Source: Microcoleus sp. FACHB-672 (GTDB lineage Bacteria; Cyanobacteriota; Cyanobacteriia; Cyanobacteriales; Oscillatoriaceae). Taken from it: a stretch of DNA of 64,000 bases. The DNA lies in NCBI RefSeq assembly GCF_014695725.1, contig NZ_JACJOU010000004.1, positions 1-64,000 of the forward strand, read 5' to 3'. Of the stretch, positions 25,173 through 33,338 are shown piece after piece. How positions within the stretch are numbered: the stretch's first letter is position 1; each line of letters starts with the position of its first letter. A model generated the notes under the pieces. The model had not been told where the DNA came from. It made no database searches and saw only the letters and a list, made by a program, of their open reading frames with translations. The position numbers were made by a program, and so were the translations under genes.

Positions 25173-26147
25173 TTACTGATCAACTCGCTTAAACTCCGCC
25201 TTTGCATCTTCACCGGCACTTTCTTCTTCTTCTTTCTCCTTTGCCTTCGGCGGATTATCTAATCCATTTCCAACAAATACTGCTGCATCTTCACCGGCAC
25301 TTTCTTCTTCCTGTTCCTCTTTTGCCTCTGGCGGATTATCTAATCCATTTCCAACAAATACCACTGCATCTTCACCGGCACTTTCTTCTTCCTCTTTTGC
25401 CTCTGGCGGATTATCTAATCCATTTCCAATAAATACCGCTTCAATCACTTGTCCTGTCCAAATCTCCTCCCACTTAGAAACTGGGGGAAGTTTTTCTAAT
25501 AACTGCGTCCCAATTGTTAGCGCCTCTTCTGAGAGTTCTCCATCGGCTATTTCTTTCAGCGCTATTATCCGAGTTGCCAACTCTCGATCCGGTGCTTCCT
25601 GCAATGTTTCGCCAAATCGGCGCAACCACTGCACCCATTGTTCTGTAGTGGCGCGGTATTGCATATCCTGCCAAAAATTTAAGGCGGTTGCTTCACCAAA
25701 CGGCACTTTAGCTAACAGTTGGCGAAACAAAGATTCATATTCTTCCTCACTCAGCGCTTGAGATTCCCTTGCCAGCAATTGAGTGCCAATTTCTCCCGAA
25801 ATTTCCCCAATTTCTTTGCAACCTATCTCACTCAGCTTCACCATCCGCGTTGCTAATTCATGGTTAGGTGCGGGAGATTTTAACAGGCGATCTCGACCAA
25901 AGCGCTTGAGCCAAGAGATAAAAAATTGGTCGTGAATGCGATTTCCCAAATGCTCTAAGATCGGCTCTTGCTGCCAACCCTCTCCAATCCCATCCATGAG
26001 CTGCATAAAGAAGTTTTCATAACCGGCATCACTCAAAGGATTAATGGGGACTGGGGTTTGATCTCTCTTCTCTTCTTTTGATGATGTAAAATTTTTAAAT
26101 AACTGCTGGAAAAATTGTACAATCCGATTCCATATTTTTTTTAGCAT
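25173..26147 (-). CDS. Hypothetical protein with duplicated helical module and 27-residue repeats
   Basis: 324 residues. After a short amphipathic N-terminus (MLKKIWNRIVQFFQQLFKNF) come two copies of an about 90-residue helical module (about 37-130 and 132-218): Y-x2-(L/F)F-x-QL at the start, W(L/V)xWL(R/K)RFG in the middle, ELATR(M/I) and IGTQLL at the end. The C-terminal 80 residues are three near-identical repeats around VFVGNGLDNPPEAKEE and SAGEDA. The same module heads the TPR protein at 26444-27688. No known family can be named. A TPR remnant lies just beyond the stop codon, so this may be a truncated gene. Likely cytoplasmic or membrane-peripheral. Confidence 0.7.
   Translation of the reverse strand: MLKKIWNRIVQFFQQLFKNFTSSKEEKRDQTPVPINPLSDAGYENFFMQLMDGIGEGWQQEPILEHLGNRIHDQFFISWLKRFGRDRLLKSPAPNHELATRMVKLSEIGCKEIGEISGEIGTQLLARESQALSEEEYESLFRQLLAKVPFGEATALNFWQDMQYRATTEQWVQWLRRFGETLQEAPDRELATRIIALKEIADGELSEEALTIGTQLLEKLPPVSKWEEIWTGQVIEAVFIGNGLDNPPEAKEEEESAGEDAVVFVGNGLDNPPEAKEEQEEESAGEDAAVFVGNGLDNPPKAKEKEEEESAGEDAKAEFKRVDQ
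25203..25440 (-). repeat. Triplicated 81/81/75-bp coding repeat
   Basis: Units start at 25203, 25284 and 25365 (minus-strand coding), each encoding GNGLDNPP and ESAGEDA blocks with Glu/Lys-rich spacers of variable length. High identity points to recent expansion. Confidence 0.9.
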
Positions 26148-26443
26148 ACTTTTAACTTACTGTTTGCTTGTTTTTACAAAAGTGTAAAGATTCTGTAGAG
26201 CAATCCTATTTGAATTGCAAAAAATTGAAGTCCGGGCATCTTGCTATATAACGCGAGCGAGACACTGGTATTACCGGAAAGTCTCATAAATAATTTAGGA
26301 TTGCTATATCAATCTATCAATTCTAGAACATTATCTTTTTTAAGAATTAATAAAATAATGCTATATTTTAGTCTTAATTAGAGGCAAGTAGATAGTAGAA
26401 AAATCTACGATCTACTAACAACTAATTAACCTGACCGGCTCAC

Positions 26444-27688
26444 CTACCCCCAGGCAGGCCCCTCAGAAGCCGGTGCATCTCCCTCGGCTTCTAGTAGCAG
26501 ACGGGCAGCCTCCCGACCGGCCAAGGCGACGGAGTCCTCCGGCTGAACGCTCAGCGCTCTGTCAAAGGAGGTGATCGCTTCCTGGTGCCGGTGCAAACTG
26601 GTGAGGGCAACGCCTCGGTTAACCCAAGCCGGCCCGTAATCTGGGGCAAGGGAGACCACTCGATCAAACGATTGCAGCGCCTCCTCATGCCGGTGTAAGT
26701 AACTCAGCGCCAACCCCCGGTTAAACCAAGTTTCAATTTCACTCGGTTCCCTGGCAACGGCTTCGTTATACGCGTTGAGAGCCTCCTCATGCCGGCCTAA
26801 AGCCATCAGCGCATCGCCTTGGCTATGCCACCCTTGGGGGAGGTCGGGCTGTAGTTGCAGCGCTTGCTGATAGCAACTGACGGCCTCTTCATAGCGGTTG
26901 AGTTTGGTCAGCGCCACCCCTCGGTTGTGCCAAGCCGCTGGGAACTCTGGATTCACTTGCAGCGCTTTTTCATAAGAGTTGAGTTCCTCTTCGTGCTGCT
27001 CTAAAGCCGAAAACGCTAAACCTCGCAAATACCAAGTGTTAGGATTGTGAGGCTCAACCTTAATCGCAGCCTCAAAGCAGGCGATTGCTTCTTCGTACCT
27101 TTCCAAGTAGAATAGCGCTCCGCCCCGGTTCAACCAAGCCGCTGTTAACTCTGGATCGAGTTGCAAAGCTTGGTCATAAGAGGCAATTGCCCCTGACACA
27201 TCCCCAACTCCTAATTGCTGATTTCCTTGCTCCCACCAAGCTTCAGCATTGTCTGGTGGAGGCGCTGCAGGGGCATTAGGAGCAGCCGGTGCCGGCACCC
27301 CCCGTTCTCGCGCCAGCAACTGGCTGCCCAGTTCGTATGCCACATCTGCCAAGTCCCCGCAATTCATTTGTCCTAAACCGAGTAACTGTCTGGCTAACTC
27401 AGGATTCGGTGCCGGCGTGGCCAAAAAGCGTTCGCCATAGCGCCGCAGCCAAGCCGCCCACAGTTGCAGGTTGCCGCGTTCTCCGAGATCGTCAAAAAAC
27501 TTCAACACTCGTTCGCGATCCCAACCTCGTTTTACCCCTTCCAACAATTGGGTGAATAGCAGTTGATAATCTGCATCCTCCAATGCCGGTGGCGGTTTCA
27601 TTCCGGCTGATATAGGCTGAGATTTTACAATTTCCCTTTTTTCACTGCCAAAAAACCGCTGCCACATTTCCTTTAGCATCTCCCGCAC
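26444..27688 (-). CDS. TPR-repeat protein with uncharacterised N-terminal module
   Basis: 414 residues. The N-terminal part (about 36-130) is the helical module shared with the protein at 25173-26147 (DYQLLFTQLLEGVKRGW, WAAWLRRYGERFL, PAPNPELARQLL, LGSQLLARERG). A Pro/Ala linker (about 131-148) leads to seven consecutive tetratricopeptide repeats (about 150-390), each with the pattern AW-x2-RG-x-AL ... YEEA ... ALQ-x2-P. TPRs form a superhelical protein-binding scaffold, so the protein probably assembles partners. No signal peptide or membrane segment. It is transcribed away from dnaX (44 bp between the starts), so both promoters lie in or near that gap. Confidence 0.85.
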   Translation of the reverse strand: MREMLKEMWQRFFGSEKREIVKSQPISAGMKPPPALEDADYQLLFTQLLEGVKRGWDRERVLKFFDDLGERGNLQLWAAWLRRYGERFLATPAPNPELARQLLGLGQMNCGDLADVAYELGSQLLARERGVPAPAAPNAPAAPPPDNAEAWWEQGNQQLGVGDVSGAIASYDQALQLDPELTAAWLNRGGALFYLERYEEAIACFEAAIKVEPHNPNTWYLRGLAFSALEQHEEELNSYEKALQVNPEFPAAWHNRGVALTKLNRYEEAVSCYQQALQLQPDLPQGWHSQGDALMALGRHEEALNAYNEAVAREPSEIETWFNRGLALSYLHRHEEALQSFDRVVSLAPDYGPAWVNRGVALTSLHRHQEAITSFDRALSVQPEDSVALAGREAARLLLEAEGDAPASEGPAWG

Positions 27689-27732
27689 CCGCGCGTCACA
27701 TATTCTAGATTGTAGGCAACGCTTACACCTCC

Positions 27733-30270
27733 ATGTCCTACGAACCTCTCCACCACAAATACAGACCCCAAACTTTTGGGGATCTAGTGGGTCAAGACGC
27801 CATCGCCACGACCCTCAGTAACGCTATTCGTCTTGATAAGATCGCGCCGGCATACTTATTTACCGGCCCAAGAGGCACCGGCAAAACCTCCAGCGCTCGG
27901 ATTTTGGCCAAATCTCTTAACTGTTTGGCCAATAACGTCCCCACAGATAAGCCTTGCGGCGTTTGTGATGTGTGCCGGTCTGTAACCAACGGTTCATCTT
28001 TGGATGTGATAGAAATTGACGCAGCGAGTAACACTGGCGTTGATAATATCCGTGAATTGATTGAAAGAGCGCAATTTGCGCCCGTGCAGTGCCGGTATAA
28101 AGTTTATGTGATTGATGAATGCTTAACCGGCGACTCACTTATACAAACCCGCGAAGGTTTGATTCGCATTGATGATCCCAACATTAAAGGGAAAGAAGTT
28201 CTCAGTTATAACGAACCTTTAGCAGTTTGGGAATTCAAAAAAGTTTTGAGATGGTTAGACCAAGGAGAAAAGCCAACCTTGGTCATTAAAACAACCAACC
28301 GCGAAATTAAATGCACCGGCAATCACTTAATTCGGACTGATCTAGGATGGGTGGCAGCGGCTAAGTTGCAATCAGGGATGAAAATTCTGTCACCTTTAGC
28401 TTGCACAAGCTTAACAGATTGGCAGAATTTAAACAATGTAAGCTTAGAGCCGACGTTTTCAGCAAAAATACCTGAATTATTGCCAATTGGCTTACGGAAA
28501 GGAGAGATTAATCACCAACAAAATCATACTTTAACAGTAACAAAGTCTAATACATTAGCCAAAAAGAGTTGGCCGACTGCTAACAATATTCAATTTGTGA
28601 CTAATTTGGAGACAGTCGAGACTGTAACCCTTGGTAGCGTAGAAAGTGTTTATGATATTGAAGTTGAAGACAATCATAACTTCGTGGCAAACGAGCTTTT
28701 AGCTCATAATTGCCATATGCTCAGCACGGCAGCATTTAATTGCTTACTCAAAACTTTAGAAGAACCGCCTAATACCGTTGTATTTGTCTTAGCAACCACC
28801 GACCCTCAACGGGTTTTACCAACGATTATTTCTCGGTGTCAGCGGTTTGACTTCCGCCGCATTCCGTTAGAGGCGATGGTGGGGCATTTAAAATACATTG
28901 CCGAAAAAGAAACGATTAATATAAATAGCGATGCGATAACCCTCGTTGCTCAAATCGCTCAAGGGGGATTAAGAGATGCGGAAAGCTTGCTCGATCAACT
29001 AAGTTTGCTCGCACCGCCGGTTAGCGTTGAAAAAGTTTGGGATTTAGTTGGCGCAGTGCCGGAACGAGATTTGATGACACTGCTAGAAGCGATTAATAAT
29101 AATAACCCCGCAGAGGTTCTTGACCAAACCCGCCATATTATGAACCGGGGGCGAGAACCGTTAGTTTTACTGCAAAATTTTGCCGGCTTTTACCGGGATT
29201 TACTCATTGCTAAGACAGCGCCGGCGCGGAACGATTTAGTTGCCATAACACCCCAAACTTGGAAACAAATGTGTGAGTTTGTTCAAAGTTGGGAAATCAG
29301 CAACATATTAGCCGGCCAAAAACACCTGCGCGACAGCGAAGTGCAATTAAAACACAGCACCCAGCCGCGCCTGTGGTTAGAAGTCACGTTATTAGGATTA
29401 TTACCGGCAGCCTTCAACAGCCAGCCGGCACCGGCAAACCCGCAGCCAACTGCCTTTGCTAAAGCTTCCCCGCTACCCCAACAGCAACCCCCACAAGCTC
29501 AAATCCCTCAATCCCCAAATCCCTCACCGGCACCTTCTCAGACACCGAAACCAGAGATGCCGGTACAGTTAGCCCAACCACAAGCCGATCCCCTTCCCCC
29601 ACCTTCAAGCGAGGCAACTGCACAAGGGTACGATCCGCAAGAAGTTTGGCAAGCCGTATTGGGGAATCTACAACCACTCGGAACGAAAGAACTGCTGCGC
29701 CAGCATTGTCGATTGATCAGCTTTGACGGTACGGTTGCGCGGATTAGCATTAGTTCTAATCCCCTGTATAAGCTAGCGCAGGGAAAAATGCCGAATGTTG
29801 AAGCAGCTTTTTTAAAGCTTTTTAATTACAAGATCAAAGTAACTTTAGAAGTTGCCGGTGCCAACCAAACCATAGCAATGCCGACACAAACAGAATCGGC
29901 AGGTTTTAACGAGAATATTCCCCCGCCGGCAGCAGACAACAACACATATCAGCAGCCGCCGGCACAACCACAAAGAGACTTTCCCAGTGCCAATTCACCG
30001 GCAACGAATAATTACCAAGCTGCTGCAACACAACCGCCTGCATCTGTGACAAATGGCTTCCAGACGGATGCTTCTCGCTTGCGGCAGTCACCTGAAGATG
30101 AGTTAGAAAGTGCCGTTCAAATACTTGTTAAGTCGTTTAACGGAGAAGAGATTGAAATGAGCAATAAGGTGGAAAATCCCACACCGGCAGCTTTGAATGA
30201 GGATGAGTTAATTGAATTCCCAATGGAGGAAGAAGACTATGAAGAAGACGACGATGATATCGGTTTTTAA
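27733..30270 (+). CDS. dnaX: DNA polymerase III gamma/tau subunit, intein-containing
   Basis: 845-residue precursor; about 648 residues after removal of the intein. The clamp-loader ATPase shows FTGPRGTGKTSSARILAK (Walker A), the zinc-binding cysteines 64, 75, 78 and 81, VYVIDE split from CHMLSTAAFNCLLKTLEE (Walker B), LATTDPQRVLPTIISRCQ (sensor 1 and SRC box), and GLRDAESLLDQL (sensor 2). The C-terminal half is Pro/Gln-rich tau-like sequence with an acidic end. The protein loads the sliding clamp and organises the replisome. The intein (residues 130-326) breaks the Walker B box, so splicing is needed for activity. The start MSYEPLHHKYRP is canonical. Confidence 0.97.
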   Translation: MSYEPLHHKYRPQTFGDLVGQDAIATTLSNAIRLDKIAPAYLFTGPRGTGKTSSARILAKSLNCLANNVPTDKPCGVCDVCRSVTNGSSLDVIEIDAASNTGVDNIRELIERAQFAPVQCRYKVYVIDECLTGDSLIQTREGLIRIDDPNIKGKEVLSYNEPLAVWEFKKVLRWLDQGEKPTLVIKTTNREIKCTGNHLIRTDLGWVAAAKLQSGMKILSPLACTSLTDWQNLNNVSLEPTFSAKIPELLPIGLRKGEINHQQNHTLTVTKSNTLAKKSWPTANNIQFVTNLETVETVTLGSVESVYDIEVEDNHNFVANELLAHNCHMLSTAAFNCLLKTLEEPPNTVVFVLATTDPQRVLPTIISRCQRFDFRRIPLEAMVGHLKYIAEKETININSDAITLVAQIAQGGLRDAESLLDQLSLLAPPVSVEKVWDLVGAVPERDLMTLLEAINNNNPAEVLDQTRHIMNRGREPLVLLQNFAGFYRDLLIAKTAPARNDLVAITPQTWKQMCEFVQSWEISNILAGQKHLRDSEVQLKHSTQPRLWLEVTLLGLLPAAFNSQPAPANPQPTAFAKASPLPQQQPPQAQIPQSPNPSPAPSQTPKPEMPVQLAQPQADPLPPPSSEATAQGYDPQEVWQAVLGNLQPLGTKELLRQHCRLISFDGTVARISISSNPLYKLAQGKMPNVEAAFLKLFNYKIKVTLEVAGANQTIAMPTQTESAGFNENIPPPAADNNTYQQPPAQPQRDFPSANSPATNNYQAAATQPPASVTNGFQTDASRLRQSPEDELESAVQILVKSFNGEEIEMSNKVENPTPAALNEDELIEFPMEEEDYEEDDDDIGF
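28120..28710 (+). other. Mini-intein in DnaX Walker B motif
   Basis: 197-residue in-frame insertion beginning Cys130 (CLTGDSLIQT, block A) and ending VYDIEVEDNHNFVAN (block F) plus LLAHN before Cys+1 (block G). Block B is around GNHLIRTDLGWVAA. These are the features of a class 1 self-splicing intein with Cys1, terminal His-Asn and a Cys +1 nucleophile. The size and the absence of LAGLIDADG motifs mean no homing endonuclease remains. The insertion site lies between DE and CHML of the ATPase active site. Confidence 0.95.
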
Positions 30271-30302
30271 AGTTGTTGCTGCCGTGTAGACAGGTTGCCG
30301 GT

Positions 30303-31634
30303 TTAATTTGATGGATTAGAGAGCAATTTCACCGTCGCCAAGTATTGTTCCTCAACATCCTTGCGATCATGTTCCTCAGATAACGTTTGGCTGCCGCGCT
30401 CAATCATGGTTGCATGATGCAAAAGTGCCTCACGATCCTTGCGGTTGCGAGTGTACTGTGCGATCGCTGCAATTGCTTCTAGTAAGCGGATTGTTACTGC
30501 CACATCCGATCCCCCGTACTGCCGGATCTGGTTAAAAGCGTCATCAGTTAGCCCCGGAAATGTCACGGAATTGGCGATCAGCTTTAGGTTGTGCTCGTCA
30601 TCGTAGCGATAAGGCGAGGGGAAATCTCTTTGAGCCAGCCGGCACAGCGCGGCGCTAAGCTGGTCAATACACTGAATTGCCGTAAACGGATCGTTGATGC
30701 CGGGGGAAATCGCCCGAAGTGCAATCTCGACCAATTGGTTAATGCAAAATTCTACATCCTGCTGCTCAGTGCGCTGCAAACCCAAAATAAATGCTTCCTC
30801 GATTTGCCGGTAAAGTTTTTCATTCATTCGTTCCCCAGGCCAAACCATCACCAGTTTGCTGTCTTGCACAATAAACTTGCCAGGACGGTATTTGAGACGC
30901 AGCAGAAGGTTGTTTGACTTGGCAATTTTCATCAATCGCTTGTCATCAACCGCCTGCAAATAACCACTCTTAGTTGCCAGAACCGGCGACGCTTCTTTAT
31001 CAAAATTCACCGGAATTTCGTCAACCCATTGCTGCTTTTGCTCTGGTTTTCCCTGTCCGATCTTTTGGGGAAATAAGTGGTCGATGGCATGGTTTAATTC
31101 TTTACTCACTTCCCCGATCACGTGCCACGACTGAATAGAGGTTGAGGCGTGATGGATAAAGTAGATTAACACCCCAATGCTGGCGATCGCTAACACGATG
31201 CCGAATGTCACGGCTATCTGCGGGACAAATAGGTTGTAATCATCGCCCCTGATGGTTCGCAGGACAAGTAAGCAGTAAATAAAGGTGCCGATAAATGTGC
31301 CCAGCACAACTTGATTGCCGGTGTCCTGCATGAAGTTTCGTAGCAGTCGCGGGCCAAACTGTGAAGAAGCCAGAGTGAGGGCGACGATGACGATTGAGAA
31401 GGCAGTACCGGCAACGGTGATCATCGAACCGGCAACCGTTGAAAGCAGTGTCCGCGCCCCTTCTGGGCCGCCGGTATAGATCCAGGCGAGCTGTTCAACT
31501 GGGCCAGATTTGCCGGCCCGATCAAGCGCCAGCATCGCAAACGCCAGCACCATTGCACTGCCTGACATGAGTGCCGGTACAAACCAGTAGCTAGAGTGCA
31601 GCGAATCCCAAAGCTTGCTCAGCTTGATATTCAT
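30303..31634 (-). CDS. DUF2254 family membrane protein
   Basis: 443 residues. Four transmembrane helices lie in the first 170 residues (about 18-38, 64-90, 108-128, 137-158), followed by a large soluble C-terminal region with the family segments ISPGINDPFTAIQCIDQLSAAL and GYLQAVDDKRLMKIAKSN. DUF2254 proteins are widespread predicted inner-membrane proteins of unknown function. The start codon overlaps the MscS stop codon by the ATGA arrangement, so the two are translationally coupled, hinting at a shared role in osmotic or ion stress. Confidence 0.88.
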   Translation of the reverse strand: MNIKLSKLWDSLHSSYWFVPALMSGSAMVLAFAMLALDRAGKSGPVEQLAWIYTGGPEGARTLLSTVAGSMITVAGTAFSIVIVALTLASSQFGPRLLRNFMQDTGNQVVLGTFIGTFIYCLLVLRTIRGDDYNLFVPQIAVTFGIVLAIASIGVLIYFIHHASTSIQSWHVIGEVSKELNHAIDHLFPQKIGQGKPEQKQQWVDEIPVNFDKEASPVLATKSGYLQAVDDKRLMKIAKSNNLLLRLKYRPGKFIVQDSKLVMVWPGERMNEKLYRQIEEAFILGLQRTEQQDVEFCINQLVEIALRAISPGINDPFTAIQCIDQLSAALCRLAQRDFPSPYRYDDEHNLKLIANSVTFPGLTDDAFNQIRQYGGSDVAVTIRLLEAIAAIAQYTRNRKDREALLHHATMIERGSQTLSEEHDRKDVEEQYLATVKLLSNPSN

Positions 31635-32623
31635 TCGCCACCGTTACCATCTCGTTGCGAACGCATTTCAGCCAGCTTTCTGAGGGAACCACCGATGCTG
31701 CGCGGTTTCGGGACTTCATTGTTTCCTGCCGGCCATCCTTCCCGCTGACGAGCGCGATCACCATCAGTTTCTTCGGTTTGATCGTGGAAAAGAATTTGCT
31801 GCGTTGGGAAGGGCAGATCGATGCCATTTGCAACCAACTTATTCTTAATCGCAATGAGAACTTGATCTCGCGAATCAAGGGAATCCGCACGTCGCGGCGG
31901 TTTTATCCACCACCGGGCGCGGATATTTACCGTACTCTCTGCGAGTTCCATTACAAGGGCATCGGGTGCGGGATCGTGCAAAACCCCATCCACACTGTAG
32001 AGTGCTTCCAATATGAGTTGCTTCGCCCGATCAATATCATCCCCGTATCCAATCCCAACATCATATTCATTCCGCCGTTTTTCAAATGCTGTGTTGACGG
32101 TTACTGAATTCGTGAAAAGTTCAGCATTTGGAATCACTATGCGACGGCCATCGTAAGTTCTAATGATTGTGGCGCGTGTCTGGATATTTTCAACCGTCCC
32201 TTCAAAATCTTTAAATACGATTTGGTCTTCAATTTGAAACGGTTCTGTCAAAAGAATTAAGATGCCGGCGAGGAAATTTTGGAGAATATCGCGGAAAGCA
32301 AATCCAACCGCTACCCCACTGATCCCCAACAGTTGAACTAAATCTCCTGCCTTAAATGAAGGAACAACAATCGATAAAGCGACAAATAAGCCGACTAAAA
32401 TGACAGTCCCTTGGGCTAAACGTCCCAGAACCAGCCCTAAATTCCTCGCTTGCCGGTGCCGGCTCGTCAGACGCCTGACAAGGGTTCTGATCGTCCTTGC
32501 TGCAAAAAAGAACAACGTAAAGACGATTAAAGCCAAGATCACATTTGGCAGCATCGTAATCGTGCCGGAGATCATCCCCTGAATTTTCGTCCAGGCTGCT
32601 GATACTGATGCTTGCAGATCCAT
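31631..32623 (-). CDS. MscS-family mechanosensitive ion channel
   Basis: 330 residues. Two hydrophobic helices near the N-terminus (about 25-45 and 68-90) precede the pore helix LLGISGVAVGFAFRDILQNFLAGILILL, rich in Gly/Ala as in MscS TM3, then the beta domain GTVENIQTRATIIRTYDGRRIVIPN and the alpha/beta C-terminal region. Such channels open under membrane tension and release solutes on hypo-osmotic shock. The C-terminal 55 residues are polar and extra. Coupled (ATGA) to the downstream DUF2254 gene. Confidence 0.93.
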   Translation of the reverse strand: MDLQASVSAAWTKIQGMISGTITMLPNVILALIVFTLFFFAARTIRTLVRRLTSRHRQARNLGLVLGRLAQGTVILVGLFVALSIVVPSFKAGDLVQLLGISGVAVGFAFRDILQNFLAGILILLTEPFQIEDQIVFKDFEGTVENIQTRATIIRTYDGRRIVIPNAELFTNSVTVNTAFEKRRNEYDVGIGYGDDIDRAKQLILEALYSVDGVLHDPAPDALVMELAESTVNIRARWWIKPPRRADSLDSRDQVLIAIKNKLVANGIDLPFPTQQILFHDQTEETDGDRARQREGWPAGNNEVPKPRSIGGSLRKLAEMRSQRDGNGGE

Positions 32624-33200
32624 GATTTTTCCCGATTAATAAAACATTGCCGAGCGTTACGATGCAAAAGCTGAACGCCTTGCTATGCAAGTTTTTGACA
32701 ATTATGCCACCGCTCTTTTTATCAACTTTGATAGGTGTTTGTCTTGCCGTACATCTATCTTAGGTATTATTTATTGAAAGATTTGGCGCTAGCAACGACT
32801 CGATCATTAATGACGAGTTAAGGCTGTGTATTAGTTTTTTAGGTGATTTTAGGAAATGGGTAAAAGAAAAAATCTTGGGCTTTGGCGGCAGCTCAGGAAA
32901 ATAACAATAATCAGTTTAATAGTAAGTTTTTGCGAGTTTAATTTTGCCTAATTTTTAATTTGTTGAGCTGGGAGAATTCTGAACAAGGTCGATAATGTAC
33001 TTAAAAAATAATTAAAATATTTTTTAACCGTAGATAAAAGTAGATAAAATCAAGGATTTGATATATTTAATTATGAGTTTATCAGATTCTTGAATTGTGC
33101 TACATCATGTAAGTTTAGTAGAGAAATTCGTTGAGTTCTGTACTGCTTTCGCAAACTGATTCATCTTTCGCATTCCTTTCTAACATGGGGATAAGATAGG
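32624..33200. other. Intergenic region upstream of the MscS gene
   Basis: AT-rich, no gene seen. It contains a diverged copy of the ACGCAGATAAA-type repeat at about 33021-33060 and must hold the promoter of the leftward mscS-DUF2254 unit. Confidence 0.5.
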
Positions 33201-33290
33201 AAAAAAAAGGCATTTTCTTCGAGATTGTTACGGCGAACTCAGGTACTTAAAACGTAACCGGAGTGCGAACGTAACCAAGAAGAAAATGCC
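33201..33290 (-). terminator. Long structured terminator of the NRPS gene
   Basis: GGCATTTTCTTC (33209-33220) and GAAGAAAATGCC (33279-33290) are a perfect 12-bp inverted repeat; inside it GTTACG/CGTAAC can extend the structure. On the minus strand the stem is followed at once by eight T (A run 33201-33208), about 50 bp after the NRPS stop. Confidence 0.8.
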
Positions 33291-33338
33291 CTAGGAGAAG
33301 CGTTAAAGAAACAGAGGAGACACTTGAAAAACTTGTCC

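Noticed and set aside
25203-25440. Possible CRISPR or satellite array
   Set aside because: Three in-frame coding repeats without constant-length spacers; protein-level repeat expansion.
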